64,000 nt of DNA from Streptomyces flaveus (GTDB lineage Bacteria; Actinomycetota; Actinomycetes; Streptomycetales; Streptomycetaceae): positions 577,989 to 641,988 of the forward strand of contig NZ_BMPQ01000002.1 in the NCBI RefSeq assembly GCF_014647675.1, read 5' to 3'. The translations under genes and the position numbers were made by a program. A model generated the notes under the pieces. That model was not told the DNA's origin and made no database searches. It was given only the letters and a program-made list of their open reading frames with translations. Positions within the stretch are counted from its first letter, which is position 1; each line of letters starts with the position of its first letter. Shown piece by piece: positions 59,639 through 64,000 of this stretch.

Positions 59639-61231
59639 TCAAGCTCCGGGAAACGGCCAGGGGTTGGCCCGGCACTTGATCCCGTCGTACTCGAGGAACT
59701 TGCTCTGCTGTTGCATGACGGGCGCGAGTTCGCCGTTCTTGTCGCAGGTCACATGGCCGTAGCCGAGCCGGTGGCCGATCTCGTGGTTGATCAGCATCTG
59801 CCGGTACGCGTACATCTTGTCGCCGTACGTCTTGGCACCCTGGGCCCAGCGATACGCGTTGATCATCACGCGCTCGGTGGCCGCGGAGTCGCAGGAGACG
59901 TTGTCCACGGTGGTGTCCAGGCCCGACTTGGCGCACCAGAACGCGGTGGTGCCGGGGCTGGCCAGCGTGATGACGAAGTCGGGCCTCCCGGTGGAGACCC
60001 GCTCGAAGGTACGGCCGCCGTCGTGGGCCCAACTCCGGTCGTCGTTCAGGGTCTTGTGCACGGCCTGTGCGAAGAGTCCGCCGTCGAGACCGAGGCCCTT
60101 CTCGACGTCTACGCGGTAGGTGAATTTCTGCCCCGTGCCGGGCGCCTGGTCGAATCCGCGGATCGCCTCGAATTCCCCGTCGGCCTTGAGATTCGCGTCC
60201 AGCGGGTACTTCTTCGCCATCAACTGGTTGTACGTCGGCGGAGCCGCGCCCTCCACCTCGGACGGGGGCGTCGGCCTGGTGTCGCCGCGCGCCGCGGAGC
60301 CCTTGACTTCCCGGTCCGCGCCGCTCGAAGCCTGCGGGCTCGCGGAGGTGTCCTCGCGCCCCTCGGTGACCTGCCCGGCCACGACGACGGCGAGCACGGT
60401 GGTGACGGCGGCGGCCGCGATCCCGGTGAAGGTCCAGCCCTTACCGCCCTTGGCCTTCTCCGGCAGATCGGGCGCCGGGGGCGCCTTGTGCTCGGTTTCC
60501 GCGGGGTCGGGGTCCCAGTCGGTTGCGGAGTAGTACGGGCCCGAGCGGAGCGCCTGGTCGGCGGAGTGCGGCTCGAACACGTCGTCGCCCTTGCCGAAGG
60601 CGTCGACATAGGCCTGGCGGGGACCCGGCTGCTGCGCCTGCCGTTGCCGCGGAACCGTGTGCCCCGGACCAGCACCCTGCGACACTCCCGGGTACGACCC
60701 CTGAGGCGCGCCGTATCCGGGCGCCCCGCTGAACATCCCCCAGCCACCGCCGGGTTCCCGCTGCTCGGGATGCGCGCCACGGACCCCGGGGACACCGTGG
60801 GCAGGGGTGCCGTCGGCGTACCGCGGGACGCCATGAGCGGGCGTACCGTCGGGGAGCCGAGGCACGCCATGAGCAGGCGTACCGTCAGAAACCCGCGGAA
60901 CCCCACGAGCCGGAGTGCCGTCCGGCAGCCGAGGAACCCCACGAGCCGGAGTGCCGTCGGCGTACCGCGGAACCCCGCCCGCAGGCGTCCCGTCGGGGAA
61001 ACGTGGAACCCCGTTCGCATCCGGACGCGGCACCCACCCCTCGGGCAGCCGTGGAATCCCACCCGCCGGAGTGCCGGGGCCGCCGCCCCTCGGTGGCGGC
61101 TGCGGCTGGGGCTGCGGCCCGGAGGGAACCCGGCGTTGTCCCGTGCTCGGTTCCGGGCGGCCCCCCGGAACCACGGGTACTTCGGCGGTGTCGCCCTTGC
61201 GGGCCGACCCACGTCGGCTGTGACGTCCCAC
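59639..61231 (-). CDS. DUF3152 zincin-like protein with repeat-rich N-terminus
   Basis: A 530-aa protein. Residues 1-~150 are proline-rich with six tandem 12-mers of the form xxDGTPAxGVPR (78-149). A transmembrane helix sits at ~265-288 (FTGIAAAAVTTVLAVVVAGQV). The extracellular C-terminal domain is DUF3152 with the zinc motif HEIGHRLGYGHVTC (about 483-496) and a terminal CRANPWPFPGA. It is thus a surface metalloprotease-like protein. GTG 61231 lies 8 bases after the upstream hydrolase gene, with GGGAGCTGAGG before it. Confidence 0.87.
   Translation of the reverse strand: MGRHSRRGSARKGDTAEVPVVPGGRPEPSTGQRRVPSGPQPQPQPPPRGGGPGTPAGGIPRLPEGWVPRPDANGVPRFPDGTPAGGVPRYADGTPARGVPRLPDGTPARGVPRVSDGTPAHGVPRLPDGTPAHGVPRYADGTPAHGVPGVRGAHPEQREPGGGWGMFSGAPGYGAPQGSYPGVSQGAGPGHTVPRQRQAQQPGPRQAYVDAFGKGDDVFEPHSADQALRSGPYYSATDWDPDPAETEHKAPPAPDLPEKAKGGKGWTFTGIAAAAVTTVLAVVVAGQVTEGREDTSASPQASSGADREVKGSAARGDTRPTPPSEVEGAAPPTYNQLMAKKYPLDANLKADGEFEAIRGFDQAPGTGQKFTYRVDVEKGLGLDGGLFAQAVHKTLNDDRSWAHDGGRTFERVSTGRPDFVITLASPGTTAFWCAKSGLDTTVDNVSCDSAATERVMINAYRWAQGAKTYGDKMYAYRQMLINHEIGHRLGYGHVTCDKNGELAPVMQQQSKFLEYDGIKCRANPWPFPGA
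60785..61000 (-). repeat. Six tandem 36-bp coding repeats
   Basis: Within the DUF3152 gene, six consecutive 36-base units encode xxDGTPAxGVPR, where xx is FP, YA, LP, VS, LP, YA and the variable x is G, R, R, H, H, H. The DNA units are alike enough for slippage to change copy number between strains. Confidence 0.85.
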
Positions 61232-61239
61232 GCGCCGCC

Positions 61240-62232
61240 TCAGCTCCCCGCGCTCTTCATGGTGTCGGTGTCGGCCAACTCGCCCGCTTCCGCGAGAAAT
61301 TCACGAATGGCGGTGGCCACGGTACCGGGATACTCCATCATCGCCACATGCCCCGCGTCCGGCAGCGTGAGCAGCCGGGAATCGCGGAAGGCCCGCGCCG
61401 CCCGCTGGGCCATCCGGAACGAGACGAGCTGGTCACGGCCGCCGTAGATGAGCAGCGTCGGGGCCAGCACCCGCTCCGCCTGACGCCACAGCCGGTGCTG
61501 GCCGCCCAGCGTGTACGCGTTCACGACGCCGCGGGCCGAGCGCGCCAGGGCGTCCCAGAAGTACGGGAGGGCGAGCCGCCGTTCCATCTCCTCGACGGCG
61601 TTGCGGAACCCCTCGGGCGTCACCATCGCGGGATCCCCGTAACAGAGCGCCATGACGCCCCGTACACGCTGCTCGGCGGACCAGTCCTTGGTGTAGCGGG
61701 TGAAGGCTTTCGCGACCCCGGGCAGCGCCAGCAGCGCCGTCGGCACCGCCTGGCGCTGCACCAGGATCTCCGGCAGCGCGGGCGACACCAGCGTGAGCGT
61801 CCGGACGAGATCGGGACGTACGGCCGCGACGCGCGTCGTGATCGCGCCGCCCAGCGAGTTCCCGACGAGGTGCACCGGCCCGCGGTCGGCCGAGTCGAGA
61901 TAGCGGATGACCGCGCGCGCGTGCCCGGTCACGGAGTAGTCGCCGTCGTCCGGCGGCGGTGAGTCGCCGAAGCCCGGCAGATCGACGGCCTCGCTGTCCA
62001 CGAGGCCGTCGAGGAGCGGCATCAGCGCCGACCAGTTCTGCGAGGAACCGCCCAGCCCGTGCACGTACAGCGCGGGCGGCAGCCCCTCGCGGGCCGGCGG
62101 TCTCGACCGGATCGTCAGCGTGATCCCGGGCAACCCGACCGAACGCAGCCGCTCTCCCGCCGCCACCCTGACGGCACCGACCTTCGGTGCGGCAGAGGTG
62201 GCCAGAACGGACGGCAGTTCGGTCGAAGACAT
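61240..62232 (-). CDS. Alpha/beta-hydrolase
   Basis: A 330-aa cytoplasmic hydrolase: LYVHGLGGSSQNW (oxyanion), VHLVGNSLGGAITTR (Ser in G-x-S-x-G), LIYGGRDQLV (Asp) and DAGHVAMMEYP (His). It resembles the 2-hydroxy-6-oxo-dienoate hydrolase / lipase group; the substrate is unknown. ATG 62232 has no good ribosome site. It is probably co-transcribed with the DUF3152 gene 8 bases downstream. Confidence 0.85.
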   Translation of the reverse strand: MSSTELPSVLATSAAPKVGAVRVAAGERLRSVGLPGITLTIRSRPPAREGLPPALYVHGLGGSSQNWSALMPLLDGLVDSEAVDLPGFGDSPPPDDGDYSVTGHARAVIRYLDSADRGPVHLVGNSLGGAITTRVAAVRPDLVRTLTLVSPALPEILVQRQAVPTALLALPGVAKAFTRYTKDWSAEQRVRGVMALCYGDPAMVTPEGFRNAVEEMERRLALPYFWDALARSARGVVNAYTLGGQHRLWRQAERVLAPTLLIYGGRDQLVSFRMAQRAARAFRDSRLLTLPDAGHVAMMEYPGTVATAIREFLAEAGELADTDTMKSAGS

Positions 62233-62463
62233 GCGGCAATGTTACGAGACGATCACGTGCTGGATCGTGTGTTCGCCATCACAAGTCCCCCTCGAATTCC
62301 ACGACAAGCCCACCCGGACCGCCATCGCACGCCCCGCCGTACCGGCGACGGGTCGCCCTGGGATCGCATAGCGACTCGATCCGCGCTCTCATACGCTTCG
62401 TAAACGAGGGCACACGTACTCGTGCAAGCAGGCACTCGCACCGACCGCTCGGGAAGAGGACTT

Positions 62464-62688
62464 ATGACCTTCGACCCCACCGACCCCGAGACTCTCGCCG
62501 AATCCGATTCCACGGAATCCACCGAATTCGACGTGGAGGCTCCCGAGGCCGACGCCGCCGAACAGCACGCGGATCTCGCACCCCACCGGGACGACCCGCT
62601 GACCGGCGCGGACACGGACAACGCGAACGAGGCGGACCGCGCGGAGCAGGCAAGGATCGTCGAACTCGACGAGGACGACTACCGGTGA
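62464..62688 (+). CDS. Small highly acidic protein
   Basis: A 74-aa protein, MTFDPTDPETLAESDSTEST..., with about one third Asp/Glu and only a few basic residues, ending VELDEDDYR. No structured domain is visible. AGAGGA lies 5 bases before ATG 62464. It is divergent from the hydrolase gene across 231 bases. It could be a nucleic-acid mimic, metal buffer or regulatory tail protein; there is no firm evidence for any. Confidence 0.7.
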   Translation: MTFDPTDPETLAESDSTESTEFDVEAPEADAAEQHADLAPHRDDPLTGADTDNANEADRAEQARIVELDEDDYR

Positions 62689-62973
62689 AGACGACTGCCG
62701 GTGCCGCCTCGGTGACGGCCACCGGGGAAGTCGAGGCCAGCCATCGGTGAGCCGACCATCGGTGAGGCGAATGCGGCCCGATGACCGGTGACCTCTCAGA
62801 GGCGCGCATCGGCGGGTCGGCCTGCCCGTAGTGCTCCTTTTTGATGCGCTCTGCGCGGTTTTCTCCGGCATCCGGTCCGTGAAATTCTGCGCTCGCACCG
62901 CGCACACCACGGTTACCGAAAAGTACGATGGCCGCGCGGCGCACACCGCACGTGGACGATTTTGGGAGGCGGC
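62689..62973. other. Intergenic region before the TetR gene, no gene seen
   Basis: This contains short direct repeats of CCATCGGTGA (62741-62750 and 62756-62765 approximately) and a TACGAT (62924-62929) that could be the -10 of the TetR gene, without a clear -35. No ORF with a ribosome site and no strong hairpin was found. Confidence 0.4.
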
Positions 62974-63615
62974 GTGACAGCCATCGAGCAGACAGAGGCG
63001 GCACGCCCGCGGGGCACACGCCTGCCGCGCCGTGCCCGACGCAACCAACTCCTCGGCGCAGCCCAGGAAGTGTTCGTCGCGCAGGGATATCACGCGGCCG
63101 CGATGGACGACATCGCCGAGCGCGCGGGGGTCAGCAAACCGGTGCTCTACCAGCATTTCCCGGGCAAGCTCGACCTCTACCTGGCTCTGCTGGACCAGCA
63201 CTGCGAGTCCCTGCTTCAAGCGGTCCGGGGCGCTCTGGCCTCGACCACCGACAACAAGCAGCGCGTACGGGCCACGATGGACGCGTACTTCGTGTACGTC
63301 GAGGACGACGGCGGTGCGTTCCGGCTGGTCTTCGAGTCGGACCTGACGAACGAGCCCGCGGTGCGTGAGCGCGTGGACAAGGTCACATTCGAGTGCGCGG
63401 AGGCGATCAGCGAGGTGATCGCGGGGGACACCGGCCTGTCCAAGGACGAGTCGATGCTGCTCGCCTCGGGTCTGGGCGGGCTCGCGCAGGTGGTGGCGCG
63501 TTCCTGGCTGCACAGCGACCGCAGCGTGCCGCGTGACCAGGCTGTGCAGTTGCTGACCTCGCTGGCCTGGCGCGGCATCGCCGGTTTCCCGCTGCACGGC
63601 AGCGAGCACCACTGA
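62974..63615 (+). CDS. TetR-family transcriptional regulator
   Basis: A 213-aa regulator with N-terminal helix-turn-helix MDDIAERAGVSKPVLYQHFPGKLDLYLALLD (residues ~45-75) and a long helical ligand domain. GTG 62974 has GGGAGG 4-5 bases before it. The next gene encodes DUF3107; the same TetR-DUF3107 pair is Rv3208-Rv3208A in M. tuberculosis, so their linkage is ancient. The ligand and targets are unknown. Confidence 0.9.
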   Translation: MTAIEQTEAARPRGTRLPRRARRNQLLGAAQEVFVAQGYHAAAMDDIAERAGVSKPVLYQHFPGKLDLYLALLDQHCESLLQAVRGALASTTDNKQRVRATMDAYFVYVEDDGGAFRLVFESDLTNEPAVRERVDKVTFECAEAISEVIAGDTGLSKDESMLLASGLGGLAQVVARSWLHSDRSVPRDQAVQLLTSLAWRGIAGFPLHGSEHH

Positions 63616-63770
63616 CGGCGGGCATGCGGCGAGGGCCGTCTCTTTGTTCCCGTCCGTTGTTCGCTCCTGGCGTTCTTGGACGCAGCGTGCACGTCCCCTC
63701 ACCGGGCTAATGTGTGCTGCGTACGGCGCGGACGAACGCGCACATCAGTGACCGTCGGAGGGACATAGCC

Positions 63771-63998
63771 GTGGAGGTCAAGATCGGCGTGCAGCACGCG
63801 CCTCGCGAGATCGTTCTGGAGAGCGGTCAGACCGCCGAGGAGGTCGAGCGGGCGGTGTCCGAAGCGCTGGCCGGCAAGTCGCAGCTGCTGAGCCTCGTGG
63901 ACGACCACGGCCGCAAGGTCTTGGTCCCGGCCGACCGTCTGGCGTACGTGGAGATCGGCGAGCCGGCCCCGCGCAAGGTGGGCTTCGGCGCGCTGTGA
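63771..63998 (+). CDS. DUF3107 family protein
   Basis: A 75-aa actinobacterial protein: VEVKIGVQHAPREIVLESGQTAEEVERAVSEALAG... ending RLAYVEIGEPAPRKVGFGAL. GTG 63771 has GGAGG 9 bases upstream. It is a compact alpha/beta domain with no catalytic motif. It follows the TetR gene after 155 bases, with which it is syntenic in mycobacteria. The function is unknown. Confidence 0.9.
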   Translation: MEVKIGVQHAPREIVLESGQTAEEVERAVSEALAGKSQLLSLVDDHGRKVLVPADRLAYVEIGEPAPRKVGFGAL

Positions 63999-64000
63999 GG

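Noticed and set aside
1..64000. CRISPR arrays, transposases, prophage genes, integrases
   Set aside because: No regularly spaced repeats and no such proteins were found in any reading frame.

Overview
This is a chromosomal window from a Streptomyces-type actinomycete. The GC content is very high with strong third-position GC, GTG starts are common, and start codons often overlap the preceding stop. The gene order matches what I recall around sigR-rsrA, hisN, wblC, adnAB and moeZ in Streptomyces. Much of the right half (UPF0182 protein, YlbL-type PDZ protease, zincin, ABC1 protein, wblC/whiB7, uvrD2, mrx1, nudC, adnB, adnA, alkyltransferase-like protein, moeZ, DUF3152, TetR, DUF3107) also follows the order I recall around Rv3193c-Rv3208A in Mycobacterium tuberculosis. 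It therefore reads as conserved core chromosome rather than an island. I see no integrase, transposase, prophage or CRISPR array.

Left part (1-9.6 kb): the start of a TPR gene; a small minus-strand operon of Roadblock/LC7 and DUF4388 proteins with a third Roadblock gene divergent from it; the thiol-oxidative-stress pair sigR-rsrA with its autoregulated promoter; an alpha/beta hydrolase; an SRAP (YedK/HMCES-type) protein; an M50-like membrane protease; aroA-rsgA; and a Gdx/SugE-type SMR exporter.

Centre-left (9.6-24.7 kb): a TetR regulator, hisN, a CBS-domain protein, a Fur-family regulator with a probably leaderless mRNA, a three-gene ABC importer, and two initiator tRNA genes flanking a large Sel1-repeat gene. 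Then come a UPF0182 membrane protein, a PPA1309-like protein, a PDZ-Lon membrane protease, moaE and a membrane-anchored epimerase-like protein.

Centre (24.7-37.4 kb): a DUF2342 zincin plus Nudix pair, three AIM24-family proteins (one fused to a TerD domain), a YgjP-like zinc hydrolase, a ThiF/TOMM-like protein coupled to an ABC1 atypical kinase, and the antibiotic-response regulator wblC. wblC has a long leader carrying an upstream ORF, an intrinsic terminator and a WhiB7-type promoter. uvrD2 follows.

Right part (37.4-64 kb): mrx1 (mycoredoxin) under a perfect SigR promoter, nudC, a dipeptidase remnant, the helicase-nuclease pair adnB and adnA, an alkyltransferase-like protein, a large flippase-like protein with a degenerate kinase domain, two tandem secreted tripeptidyl-aminopeptidase-type lipoproteins, and moeZ with another SigR promoter. 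A translationally coupled operon then encodes a PelF-like glycosyltransferase, a polytopic membrane protein, an NAD-dependent epimerase and a spherulin-4-like protein. The window ends with a DUF3152 zincin, an alpha/beta hydrolase, an acidic small protein, a TetR regulator and a DUF3107 protein.

Themes: (i) redox control, with three SigR promoters (sigR itself, mrx1, moeZ); (ii) antibiotic-response control of wblC by leader attenuation; (iii) DNA repair (SRAP, UvrD2, AdnAB, alkyltransferase-like protein); (iv) a candidate hexosamine-polysaccharide locus at 54.5-59.4 kb, the best candidate here for an uncharacterised system.
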